Shown here: positions 22,207 through 33,052 of the stretch, in pieces | Numbering within the stretch: position 1 is the first letter of the stretch | How the letters are laid out: each line of letters begins with the position of its first letter | Assembly (NCBI RefSeq): GCF_030272615.1 | Contig: NC_081409.1 | Location: forward strand, 616,388,755-616,452,754 | Reading direction: 5' to 3' | DNA: 64,000 bases | From: Cryptomeria japonica | Taxonomy: Eukaryota > Streptophyta > Pinopsida > Cupressales > Cupressaceae | Position numbers and translations under genes: made by a program | The notes under the pieces: generated by a model | The model's input: the letters and a program-made list of their open reading frames with translations, nothing else | The model's database searches: none | Told to the model about the DNA's origin: nothing

Positions 22207-23767
22207 TTCTTCAAGTCCAAAATGTCCTAAGGGAGTTCAATGAATTTCTTATTCATACTTCCATGAGTGCGCTTTCCCAGAGGACCCGAATCATCAGCAC
22301 TAGCAACCATCTCCTTATGCATGTCCACAACAATCCTATCCATGTGAGATTTCTCTAGCTTATTGACCATGGTAGACATAGTGTCTACAGAAGCCTTCAC
22401 AATGTTCTGACTAGTTTCCATAATTCCCCTGAGGGCAGTCTCACAATTTGCAATTCTGGCCTCCATATCCACAAATTTTTTGTCAGATATTTCCTTAAGA
22501 CGTTGAGTAGCTTGCATATTCTTGGCCAAACAATCTGTCATCACCTGTTTTTCACTTATAGTCCACAAAGCACCAGCTGAAGTACCCTCAACCATCTCCT
22601 TACCAACATCAATAGGGTGAGCTCTCACAGTACTATGCAGCAAATCTTTAGCATTAGCTTGCATTACTTCCATCTTGAAAGATAATGACCACTGCTTATG
22701 ATTTGTGTTTTTTATTTCATAGAATACCCATCTAACAAGATGAAAAACCTCCAATGAAGTGTTGTTTGGCGACATTAAGCACATGAAATGGTATCTCTTG
22801 TTTAGGATGAAAATCCTGAGGGGAAAAATTCGTTGAATCTTGAGAATTCTGCTATGAGCCATGAGAGGAAGATGACACCTCAACATTTTGAGTTTGGTCT
22901 ATGGAATTTTGGTCATCAAAACTATCAAAAACCTTCAAAGTGGCTTTTCAAAATTTACCCTTAGGGTGTTTACTCGAGCCTTCCCCACCAGCACCAAGGG
23001 AACCCTTACTCACATCTGCAACAACCATCTTCATCCCAGTTTTAGCCTTTTTTCAATAATGAGGGGCATAATCCCCATCATCACTATCAGTTTCTCATCC
23101 TTTTAATTCCATCGTCACTCACATCAATATTTTCAGCAGAAACAGGGGATGGCTTACTGGGGTTTTTAGAAACCCTAGCTTTCAAATGCTAAAAAATCAG
23201 AGCAATTGAACCTTGGTGTAAAACAAGATTAACATGGGGGTTCTCCTTGAAATCGGGAATACTTGCATTTAAAGAAGACAACAAATAAAATGAGAATGAC
23301 ATTTTCTCATTGTGACAGAAATGGTTAAGGAACACAAAGTGATACCCATAAATTTTAGTGAACCCATCTTCAAGAGTGAAGAACTCCATAATCACCTTCA
23401 GAAGCCCCCACCATATGGCTTTAATATGCTTCAGCTTAAAATGGGTCTTATTGGCTTTCACCAGGCATTCATGTTCCTTCTCCTTCTTGGGGAATCTCTT
23501 CACATTAGCATCAAATATTTTTCTATCTTTGTAAAACTTAATCCCCTCTGTAGATATTCTCATCACTTCAGCAATAGGTTCTTCATTAATCTCAGTCACC
23601 ATACCAAAAAAATACACCTTACCATCCTTCCACCCCTTTACAAATTGTCTCATAACACTCTGGTTATGCCCATGCAACTTCTCCAGAAAAGTCACCACTC
23701 CCCCCTTCTGTAATCCATGCCAAATGGTAGGATTCTTCTTCCAATTAGCATAGTTAGGAGGTTCCAC
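22207..23767 (-). pseudogene. LINE B ORF3
   Basis: ORF3 starts at MEPPNYANWKK (23,767), about 100 bp after the RNase H frame. It contains FLEKLHGHN, QFVKGWKDGKVYFFG, RISTEGIKFYKDRK, then the conserved block VIMEFFTLEDGFTKIYGYHF, FLNHFCHNEKMSFSFYLLSS and LVLHQGSIALIF. The C-terminal half (MEVMQANAKDLL onward, then METSQNIVKASVDTM) looks coiled-coil. One stop near 23,190 and a frameshift before 22,886 break it. Its position and domain order match ORF3 of LINE A. Confidence 0.72.
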
Positions 23768-23864
23768 CCGACACTGCTATCCCCCCATAGTATTAAAACT
23801 CCGCTCAGAGATATCCAACTTTAGAAGAACAGGGTTTGCAGCAGAAAAACCAACAACTTCAAAA

Positions 23865-25617
23865 TCAAATAACACCCATAAAGCATGCGAAGTCTGGCAG
23901 TAATAATAGCAACTTAAAGCAGCCAACCCAAACACTTACCATGAAATAATGACAAAAGTAATAACTCTCATCATCAAAAATAGTAGGGATCACCTCATAT
24001 CTACCATGTGTTTGATCATGCATAAGGAGTGACCGAACCTCAAAATCCAAGGTGTCTTCATTAAGCCACACCTTCCTAGTGTTAATTCTAACCCCTATGT
24101 TAGCAAAATAATCCGCTACACAATTACCTTCTCTATAGTTATGAGAAATATAAGACTCCTCGAAATTATTGATTATATTCTTGGAGGCATTAATAATATT
24201 TTCAATCATCCATGAAGGTGAACTTTTCCCCTTAAGACATTGAATAATATTATTCGAGCCTCCCTCAATCCACACCTTCCTGCATCAAAGTTGCTTAGCA
24301 ATTTGCAAAATTTGGAAGGCACCCATGGCTTCAACAAAGTGGTTGGTCTATGTACCCATGGGGAGTTTCATTGCTGCAATAAACCTACCATTCTCATCCC
24401 TTATCACTCCCCCACACCCAACCAGCCCATGATTGCCCTTAGCTTCCCATGAAAATTAATTTTAACCCAATCCGAAGGAGGGAAATTCCACACACTGTTA
24501 TCTCTAGTATTATGCCTTTGTCTATGACATTTAGGAAGAACCAATCTCCATTCCTTAGAAACAACAATATCAAAGTAATTGATTAGGTTTGAGGATTACA
24601 AGGATCTAGTATTGAAGACCATATTAACGTTCTCAGAAATAGCCATGCAAATCTTTTCAACAACCACATTAGGGCAGAGAGAGGAGTCTTTGAAAACATG
24701 ATTATTTCTCTCCTTCCAAATCCCCCAAGAAACATGAGGGAAAATAAAGGACCACATCAACTTGATGGAAGGATTAGAAGAGGGGCATCTCCACTATTGA
24801 AAGAAATCCACAATCTACTGAGGGAAGACCCAACTGAGGCACCACTTTTGGAACACATAGCTGGAAATTTCAAAGGCAAAAGAGCAGTGAAGAACCATAT
24901 GAGAAACCAATTCCTCCTCCTGCAAGCAAAGAAAACATCTATTGGGGAGAAAAAAACCCCTTTTACATAAATGATCAGGAGTAAGAATTCTGAAGCATAA
25001 GCCAAAAAAAAAATTGACTTTAGGAATAAGGTTCTTCACCCAAGCTTTCACCCAATGGGGGGGAGAAGGAGTAGGAGACAACAAAGAATCTACATATGCC
25101 ACTGAGAAGCGGCTAGAAGAAGTCCCCTTCCAAATCAGAGAGTTCTTAGAGTTCAAACATGGGAAACAAGAGAGAAGAGATAGCTGGATAGGAAGCAAGG
25201 GAGGAAAAGCCTTTGAAAGATTAACCCAGCCAAAATCTCTCCAGTAATCAGCAACAAAAACTCCAAAAGCATCTTTGCAATCATCCATAAAAGGAGCAAA
25301 ATCTGAGAGATCACAAAGGACCAAAAGGGAGCCAGGAATCTTCTCAGAATCTGATAGTCTTGCCATCTCCCAGCTTCCAAAAACTTCCCTTCGAAGCAAC
25401 CTCCCTTGTCTCAAGCACATTATTCTAGAGAAAAGAACTAGAAGGGAGAGTGTCCGCAATAAAAAATCTTTCAAAGAGGGGGAGCAGAACAAATACTTAT
25501 TACACCAGATCAAGTTCCATTCACAATTGTTTTCAAAAATTCTCCAAATCTGTTTAGCCAAAAGAGCTTGATTAAAGGATCAGATACTTCGAACACCCAG
25601 GCCTCCTCCAACTTTAG
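23865..25617 (-). pseudogene. LINE B ORF2 remnant (RT end, zinc region, RNase H)
   Basis: The minus strand reads PKVGGGLGVRSI then QALLAKQIWRI, the end of a LINE RT domain. Next come IWKGTSSSRFSV, LIPKVNFFFGLCFRI and CFLCLQEEELVSHMVLHC (zinc-binding region), and RNase H (VWIEGGSNNIIQCLKGKSSP, NYREGNCVADYFANIG). Stops occur near 24,280-24,350. It is homologous to the same part of LINE A ORF2. Confidence 0.82.
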
Positions 25618-25632
25618 GTATATATCTATGTT

Positions 25633-25900
25633 GCATGTAAGGGTACATTTGTAATTATTGTTAATGTAATTTGCAAATTTAGACTGTAAGAGAGTGATAT
25701 TTGTGAAGTTTGTAAATGTTTTCTCTTGAGCAATAAGAATACTGATACCTTGCCTCATGGATATTTCCTTGACATTTTATCAATGTTTTACTACGTAAAA
25801 ATTACTTGTGTTGCTTTTTTATTTTATTCAATATTTATTTGCATCTAACTTGTTCTATAATATTTAATTATCAGGGTTTTCACTTCCGCTTACACAACGG
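25633..25900 (+). repeat. 3' LTR of element E, second segment (right end uncertain)
   Basis: This sequence resumes E's LTR after LINE B. A plausible end is near CTTCCGCTTACA at about 25,895, but there is no second LTR to align and no target duplication was found. Confidence 0.4.
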
Positions 25901-26899
25901 TTAGTACATAATGCAAAATTAAACAAGATGATTTTTTTTTTTATCAACATAAACTAAATACTATCCATGACATGTTACACAAGTATTGATCAATTCCCAT
26001 ACATTCATGTGATATTTATTTTATTTTTATCATTCTATTATATAGCGTATCCTTTATACAATTTTTTTTCATTCTTCTTTTATTCTAGTATATAACATCA
26101 TCTATCATACATCTCCTCTTACTCTATTAAAAAATACTCTATTCTCTACATATATTTTCCTAATGGGTTGTGACCCTTACAATCTACAACACTTATAGGG
26201 AGTGTCTTGTCAGAAAGAATCTCTACAACCTACTTGCAATATTTTGTGGTAGGTTTTTCCTCACTTTGTATTGTTTTCATTGACTTTCCTCCTAACATCG
26301 CCAATGTTTCAAAACTATTTCTTGTCCTCAAAACAAATCTATTTAGGAGTTAGATAGTAATGCTTCAATCTTATTCCATTAAAAAAACTATGAAGTGTTG
26401 TTCCATCAAGTGTACAAAGTTGTACAACTTCAGATTGTAAAATCACCCAAAGCACCTTGTGTGCTACCAATAAAACTTGGAATCCATTTCTTGCTATTGA
26501 TTACTCAAGGGACTTCATTGAAATGTATAGCCAAGAGAATTACCATAATAGAACACTCAATGCACCTTGGGAAGCTGAGGGCATTTGTTGACTTGTCTGC
26601 AATGCATTCATCCAATAACTTGAGGTCCACGGGGTGATCACTCCACCAAAGGAAGATAAGGTTAAATGGATTCAAGCTAATAATTGTGTTTAGTGATGAT
26701 GATGGTTCTAGATAAAATTACACCTTATTTGAGATTTAGAATGATCTCAATCACTTGAATTCACTTATACGAGTAATTCAATGCAATTAGAAAGTCGCCT
26801 CATTCAGATTTTAAATAATTCAACTTACCACCGTGAATGGGATTTGGGGAACTTTGTGGCAAACAATTAGCCACATTCCTCATACATTAATGACTGAGA

Positions 26900-27830
26900 C
26901 TCTTTCTTTTATATGTGGAGTAACTTTGTAGCATTGATGAGAATCCAACAAGGCCACTTGTCCAAATCAATTGAGTACTTGAAATTATTTTTAGTGTTTG
27001 TGTTGGTGTGAAACTTTGCATTGCAAGTGGAGGATTTTATATATCTATGTTGATATCTTATGTTTTTAAGTGTCAAGTATTGAAGGGTGTATGAACTTAT
27101 GTTGACATCTTTTTGGCTAGAAGTTAAGGATTGAGGGGTATCCATTCTGTCAAAGTTATCAGAACATGATCTTAGTCTTACTTCTTATAACATACCTCTT
27201 GAGTTTTAGTCCTTAATGAATAATATAATAGTCTTTTTGGCTTGAAGTTAAGGATGAAGGGGTATCCATTCTGCCAAATTTATCAGGGCATGATCTCAGC
27301 CTTATTACTTATAGCATACCTCTCAAAGTTTTGGTCCTTGATGAATAGTGTGATAAAATGCATACCATCACCCTCTTTAATTATACTCAACCAAGTAAAC
27401 AACCTAGACTCATTCCTGAAAAATCTTGCAACACTAATGAGAAGCAAGCAAGACTGCTAGTCAGAACTGATTGGATACTTAATGTTATAATTAGTATTTG
27501 TGTTGATCTGAAACTTTTACATTTATTTTACCCACAATGGGAAGTTTTTTTAGTGGAGGATTTTTCATGACTATCTTGGGATAAAATGTCAAGGATTTAG
27601 GTGTGCACAAGCTTATGCTGATACCTCACTAGTTAGGAGGCATGCTCCTTAGCTTATGATAATACCTCTTTGACTAAAAGTCAAGGACTAAAGGATATCC
27701 ATTCTACCAAAGTGGTCAAGGCATGATCTCAATCTCATTCCTTGTATAGTACCTATATGAATTTTGATTTTAGTGAACAGTGAAATCAAGAAACATATCA
27801 TAACCCTCATCAATCATGTTCAACCAATTG
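26900..27830. repeat. Degenerate direct duplication, about 0.12-0.5 kb units
   Basis: A segment containing AAGTTAAGGATTGAGGGGTA and CATGATCTTAGTC recurs at about 27,115, 27,237 and, more diverged, 27,667. A neighbouring segment (TTTGTGTTGGTGTGAAAC near 26,998) recurs near 27,497. The order suggests an old tandem duplication. Confidence 0.55.
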
Positions 27831-28324
27831 AAATACAATCTTTTAATAAAATTAAATTTGATAAATAATTGAATAATTCTAAACAAAATCCAACCAAAAA
27901 AATAATATTCACTGCCCCCTTGCTAGAACACTAGGTTAAAATTGAAGTAATGCCACTATCTTGTTAGCCCACAGATTTATATGTGGCGGGTTCTATAAAA
28001 AAAGTTAGCATGAGGTTGCAAAAACATGAACCTATATTTTCATGGGTCGCTAGATGCATGGTAGAGTGTGGGACAAGGACAAGACACAAGAATTCAGACC
28101 CACATTGCTAGTTTGTCACTTTCTTCTCTCTTGGATTCGATATTTGTGACACAGATTACAACATCTATCTCTATATCACATAATAGTTTCTGAATGGTGT
28201 CTTGGAAGGCTCAAGAGATGCACACATCAGCTTGCAATCTTTTTTTTATAAATCTAATTCAAATTCTATAAGAGTAAGGTATGTGCATTTAATATAGATA
28301 AATAGGGGTGAAAGAATATTGAGT

Positions 28325-28545
28325 AGTCATATTATTACAAGTCATTTGTAGATCTATAACCGATCATTTGATATCGTAGACTATAAGTCATTTATAGATC
28401 CATAAACAAATCATCTGATATCTGGAGACCCCTAAACAGATCATCTGATATTGTAGAATGTGAGTCATTTGTAGACTCGTAAATAGATCGTCTCGTATAT
28501 GTAAATCCATAAATAGATTTTCTATATATTATAAAAAATTTCATA
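28325..28545. repeat. Degenerate tandem repeat (GTCATTTGTAGATC family)
   Basis: GTCATTTGTAGATCTATAA and relatives recur about every 45-75 bp, alternating with AAACAGATCATCTGATATC. At least three diverged units are visible. Confidence 0.5.
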
Positions 28546-29505
28546 TCCATCTATTTCCATTTCCTAGTATACTTTCAATCATTACCCAAAAAAAAAATGT
28601 TATAAAACAAAAAAGGAAAGTCTAAACCAGTTAGGATGTCTTTTGTATTCATCCATTGCAACAAGGCATGGATTAATATCGTTTGTCCTGATGCATATCA
28701 ATGGTATTTATTGGATAATTTTGATGTAGCAATCTATATTGATGATGTTGTAGCCAAGCATTATTTAAAAAAAACAAGTAACAAAGAGTCACTTGCATCC
28801 ATTCAAATTTTATATTTTGCCAATGGATTGGAATGTCAAGAAAAAACAAGTAACATAGCTTTCACCAATTTCTCTTTGGTCTTAAAATAAAATATTTATC
28901 ATAAGCTAAGTTGTAGTTCAAACATCTCAACTTTTTATTTTAGTTTTTCCCTTGACAAGAATGTGGTCATCTTAGGATTGGGAGAATCAATATATCAATA
29001 TATATACCCTCTGTTATACAATATAATAAGCTTAAAATTTAAGGAATAAAAGACTAACATATAATGAAAATATTATTAGTTCAGAGAGCTCAGATGCCTA
29101 ACTTATTTTTGAATGATAAGAATCCAACTATGAAGATCAAAATAGTGAGCTATACCCTCTTGGTTATAAAATTTGACAAGCATAAAATTTAAGGAATGAT
29201 GAGTTGATTTGAAATATAAAAAAAATAATCTTATACAATTTGTATATGAGAAGATGAAAGTTATATTATATTATAAAATATAATAATGAGAGTAAAGTTT
29301 AAGGGATGAAGAGGAGATGAAATAAGAAGAGATATTTATTTTATAACTTATACATGATAGTAGTTAGCTTGTATCATCTTTGATATAAAATTATGGTGAA
29401 AGAAAAACTTATATGAAGGAAAAAGAAGGCTTGAGAAGAGAAAAAATCAATCAATCATATACAAATATTTATCTTATTTGAACTTGCTAAAGTGAGATTC
29501 TATCA

Positions 29506-29506
<1 letters not shown>

Positions 29507-29542
<36 letters not shown>

Positions 29543-29559
29543 CTATATATATATATATA
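29507..29559. repeat. (CA)n-(TA)n compound microsatellite
   Basis: About 16 CA units, a short CTCT, then about nine TA units end where element G begins. A much longer TA run starts where G ends (38,034). Confidence 0.9.
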
Positions 29560-29561
29560 GT

Positions 29562-30172
29562 TGGAATCCAAGAACACCGAGAGGGGGAGGTGAATCAATG
29601 TTCTACCAGTACAATCTATTTGAACCTTATTAAAGAATGCATACACCAACCGATATATCGGTACATATAGAACTAAAAGAAGTAAAGAAACCAATAAGCC
29701 AATCACATAAATGAATACCATAACACACAAAATTATACATGGAAAACCTTAAAGAGGAAAAATCATGGTGGGATTTGTGACCCACAATATCAATCAACTG
29801 GCCATATGAAGAGATATTATAAAATATAGGGGCATGCACTTGTAGGAAGGCTTACAACCTAGAGCACACTGCTCAATCACAAAAGGAGCTTCACTGAATA
29901 CATATAAATCTAGACTACAATCCAGAGAAATGAATGAACTGCTAAGATAGCATCTTCTATGCCTGAATATGGTTCTGATTAAGCTCTGTCTGTTATGGTC
30001 TAAAACCCTAAATCCTTTACCAAAATAAACATTTACAAAAATATCCTCTCATATATAATCTCTCTCATATGTTTCGCATCTGCTATCCATCTATATTTGC
30101 ATCCTTATCATCATCATCATATATGAAAATGATCTAATCCAACTGACCTATATACCCTATACAATTTATCAT
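29562..30172 (-). repeat. 3' LTR of element G, first segment
   Basis: It aligns with the 5' LTR from 37,064 onward: LTR end, short poly-C run, GCATACACCAAC and the TATA-like region near 30,049-30,060. Element H interrupts it. Confidence 0.85.
30168..30172. repeat. Target-site duplication of element H (left)
   Basis: ATCAT here pairs with ACCAT at 32,921-32,925 (one transition apart). G's other LTR reads ATCATGCCTT unbroken at the same point. Confidence 0.75.
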
Positions 30173-31225
30173 TGTTGGTATTATGGATGTGTTGCATTGG
30201 TTTTGTCATTGATGTCAGTACTTATCATCTGGATATCTTTGGTTATGTTGAACTGGCACATTAAGTTCATTGGCAAGTTTAGTGACTTATGCACAATCAC
30301 CGTATATTGTTCAGTGGTAGGTTATATTGTTCACCAACACTGAGGATGACTTGTTATGTTGAAGACATGGTTTGGACACTTGGTTTTGGTATTTTGGTTA
30401 TTGGTCTAATCAGGTTGACATATTTGCTGTTACTGGCAAATTGGTCTAGGTTATGGATCGACATGCATTATCTATTCCAGATCAGCACGACATGCTATGG
30501 AGATGATTTGATTAATTGGATATTGTTGTAATTGTATCAAGCTGACATGATGCATCACATCTTGACTTATTTATAATTCATTTAATTATAATATTTTTAG
30601 TGAGCTGACCTAAACATTTGGTCTTAGGTCTTAGTATATATGTAAGATCTCATTTATGAGATGATGTAAGAAAGATATAGAACAGAGAGACGGTATATGG
30701 GTATGGTATTGTAACATGGTATGTGTGAATATTAAAGATCATATGAGCAGACCATAGAGAAGGTGATTATCAGAGCTTAACTAGTACTGAATCCAACATT
30801 GGAGATGCTACTTTGAGCAGTACATTATCATTGGATTTATTCATCTGATTGTAGTCAGTCTGACTCCTATTTTGTGATTGAGCAATGAACTCTAGGCGGT
30901 TGGCCTCTCTGCATGTGCAAAACCCATTTTTATACACATACTATCTCTAGTAGTATCATCTGATTGTGGGTAAGGTTTCCCACCATGGTTTTTCCCCTTA
31001 CAGGGTTTCCACGTACAAATCTCTATGTTATGTGTTGTGGATGTTGTTTATCTTTATGTTATATGCATTATGTTTCACTGGTATTTGTATTAACTACTAA
31101 TCTGCCAACCGACATTAAGTTTGGTTTACCGGTATTAGGTATCAAGTTTGATTAAGTTATATTTGGGTTGAAATTAATAGACAACTGATTCACCCCCCCC
31201 TCTCAGTTGCCTTTGGGTCTTAACA
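30173..31225 (+). repeat. 5' LTR of element H
   Basis: It starts TGTTGGTATTATGGATG and ends GGTCTTAACA. It contains a TATA-like TATATATGTA (30,635-30,644) and TTTCCACGTACAAATC. Confidence 0.88.
30635..30644 (+). promoter_or_regulatory. TATA box of H 5' LTR
   Basis: TATATATGTA is conserved at the equivalent place in the 3' LTR (32,324-32,333). Confidence 0.4.
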
Positions 31226-31227
31226 AT

Positions 31228-31239
31228 TGGTATCAGAGC
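31228..31239 (+). other. Primer binding site of element H
   Basis: TGGTATCAGAGC, the exact initiator-tRNA-Met complement, lies two bases after the LTR. Confidence 0.85.
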
Positions 31240-31458
31240 AATTGATATATCTAAGAATCTGGTATTTCACTCTAAAACTATACATGTTTCTATCAAATAT
31301 AATTTTCTGAAAGAGAATGTTGAAGCAAAATAAGTGAGATTAGTTTATGTGAATACTAAAGAGCAGATTGTAGATATCTTTACTAAGCCTTTGCCTAAAG
31401 AAACTTTTGAATATCTCAGAGAGTAGCTTGGGGTTATACCTTCACCGGTAGAGACTTA
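31240..31458 (+). pseudogene. RNase H C-terminal remnant in element H
   Basis: Immediately after the primer site the frame reads IDISKNLVFHSKTIHVSIKY, then NTKEQIVDIFTKPLPKETF and LGVIPSP, ending at a TAG. This is the last part of a copia RNase H and matches the end of element F's pol. It carries two internal stops. Everything upstream of it has been removed by a deletion joining the primer site to RNase H. Confidence 0.82.
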
Positions 31459-31838
31459 GACAACTGATGATTGGCATCTAACTGACAGAATTAACAAAGA
31501 CATTTTTTTTCATCTTTGATGGAGGAGAGCTACTTCTCAGGGGGAGTAGTTGGTTAAAACAATTGGTTATTGTAATTGGTTCTATGAATTGGTTTTATTT
31601 GGTATTTGTATTGCTTTGGCATTTGATGTTAAAGGGGGAGAGATATCTATGGAAAAACAAACATTATCCTTTGGGGAGAGATTGCTTATTGGGGGAGTGA
31701 TATATACTCTCTGCATTTGTATTTTGATTTCTGGTATTGATCTATTCTAGAGATTGTTGGTTTTTGGTTTTTGGCACTCTGTTTTGGCACTTAGATGTTT
31801 TTCCATCTTGTGTTGCCATCAATGCCAAAGGGGGAGAT

Positions 31839-32920
31839 TGTTGGTATTATGGATGTGTTGCATTAGTTTTGTCATTAATGTCAACACTTATCATCTGGAG
31901 ATCTTTGGTTATGTTGAACTGGCACATTATATTCACCGACACGTTCAGTGACTTATGCACAGTCACCGATATATTGTTCCCCGACAGGTTATATTGTTCA
32001 TCAACACTGAGGATGACTTGTTATCATCTGGAGATCACTTGGTTATGTCGAAGACATGGTTTGGACACTTGGTTTTGGTATTTTGGTTATTGGTCTAATC
32101 GGGTTGACATATTTGTTGTTACTGGCAAATTGGTCTAGGTTATGGAATGACATGCATTATCTATTCCAGATCAGAATGACACATTATGGAGATGATTTGA
32201 TTAATTGGATATTGTTGTAATTGTATCAAGCTGACATGATGCATTGCATCTTGACTTATCTATAATTGATTTAATTGCAATATTCTTAGTGAGTTGACCT
32301 ACACATTTGGTCTTAGGTCTTGGTATATATGTAAGATCTCATTTATGAGATGATGTAAGTAAGGAGGATATAGAACCGAGAGACGGTATATGGTTATGGT
32401 ATTGTAAAATCCAGTATGTGTGAATATTGAAGATCATACAAGTAGACCATAGAGAAGGTGATTATCAGAGCTTAACTGGTACTGAATCCAGCATTGGAGA
32501 TGCTACTTTGAGCAGTACATTATCATTGGATTTATTCATCCAATTGTAGTAAGTGTGACTCCTATTTTGTCATTAAGCAATGAGCTCTAGGCAGTTGGAC
32601 TTTCTGCATCTGAAGACCCCATTTGTATACACATACTATCTGTAGTAGTATCATCTGATTGTGGGTAAGGTTTCCCACCATGGTTTTTCTCCTTACAGGG
32701 TTTCCATGTACAAATCTCTATGTTATGTGTTGTGGATGTTGTTTATCTTTCTATTATATGCAATAAGTTTCACCGGTATTTGTATTAACTACTAATCTGT
32801 CAACTGACATTAAGTTTTGTTTACCGGTATTAAGTATCAAGTCTGATTAAGTTATATTTGGGTTGAAATTAATAGAGAATTGATTCACCCCCCCTCTTAG
32901 TTACCTCCAGGTCCTAACAA
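31839..32920 (+). repeat. 3' LTR of element H
   Basis: It follows the polypurine tract AAAGGGGGAGA (31,827-31,837). It is similar to the 5' LTR, with scattered substitutions and small insertions. Confidence 0.88.
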
Positions 32921-32925
32921 CCATG

Positions 32926-33052
32926 CCTTATGTCGTCTTACAAAGATATTTACAATATCAATATATATGTCAGCTAGATAACATAAATACATGAATATCA
33001 AAAATAATTGCCGATGTCGGCCTTCAATACTGATAACCTTATTCTAAACCAT
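32926..33052 (-). repeat. 3' LTR of element G, second segment (truncated)
   Basis: G's LTR resumes after H and aligns with the 5' LTR until AAACCAT (33,052, equivalent to 37,857). Beyond that the 5'-terminal 176 bp of the LTR are missing and internal coding sequence follows directly. Confidence 0.8.

Larger units (their letters stand above)
21929..25617 (-). mobile_element. LINE B, 5'-truncated LINE
   Basis: This 3.7 kb antisense LINE lacks ORF1, the endonuclease and most of the RT. It keeps the end of the RT domain, the zinc-binding region, RNase H, ORF3 and the 3' hairpin. A 15-bp target duplication with one mismatch shows ordinary 5'-truncated LINE integration into E's LTR. Confidence 0.88.
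25901..29506. other. AT-rich spacer without a supported gene
   Basis: No domain, RNA gene or complete element is recognised. Open frames are short and without known motifs. The stretch holds degenerate duplications at 26,900-27,830 and a degenerate tandem repeat at 28,325-28,545, listed separately. Confidence 0.6.
30173..32920 (+). mobile_element. Copia element H, deletion derivative with both LTRs
   Basis: Two LTRs of 1,053 and 1,082 bp (30,173-31,225; 31,839-32,920) flank only about 610 bp. That interval contains the primer site, a short RNase H C-terminus and the polypurine tract. Gag, protease, integrase and RT are gone. LTR sequence and RNase H wording relate it to element F. It is inserted in the 3' LTR of G. 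Confidence 0.9.

Noticed and set aside
26395-26637. 80-residue frame in the spacer
   Set aside because: No recognisable domain or neighbouring signals; length is within chance for AT-rich DNA.
28636-28890. 84-residue frame containing YIDDVV
   Set aside because: The YIDD resemblance to an RT box is isolated; no other RT motif lies nearby.
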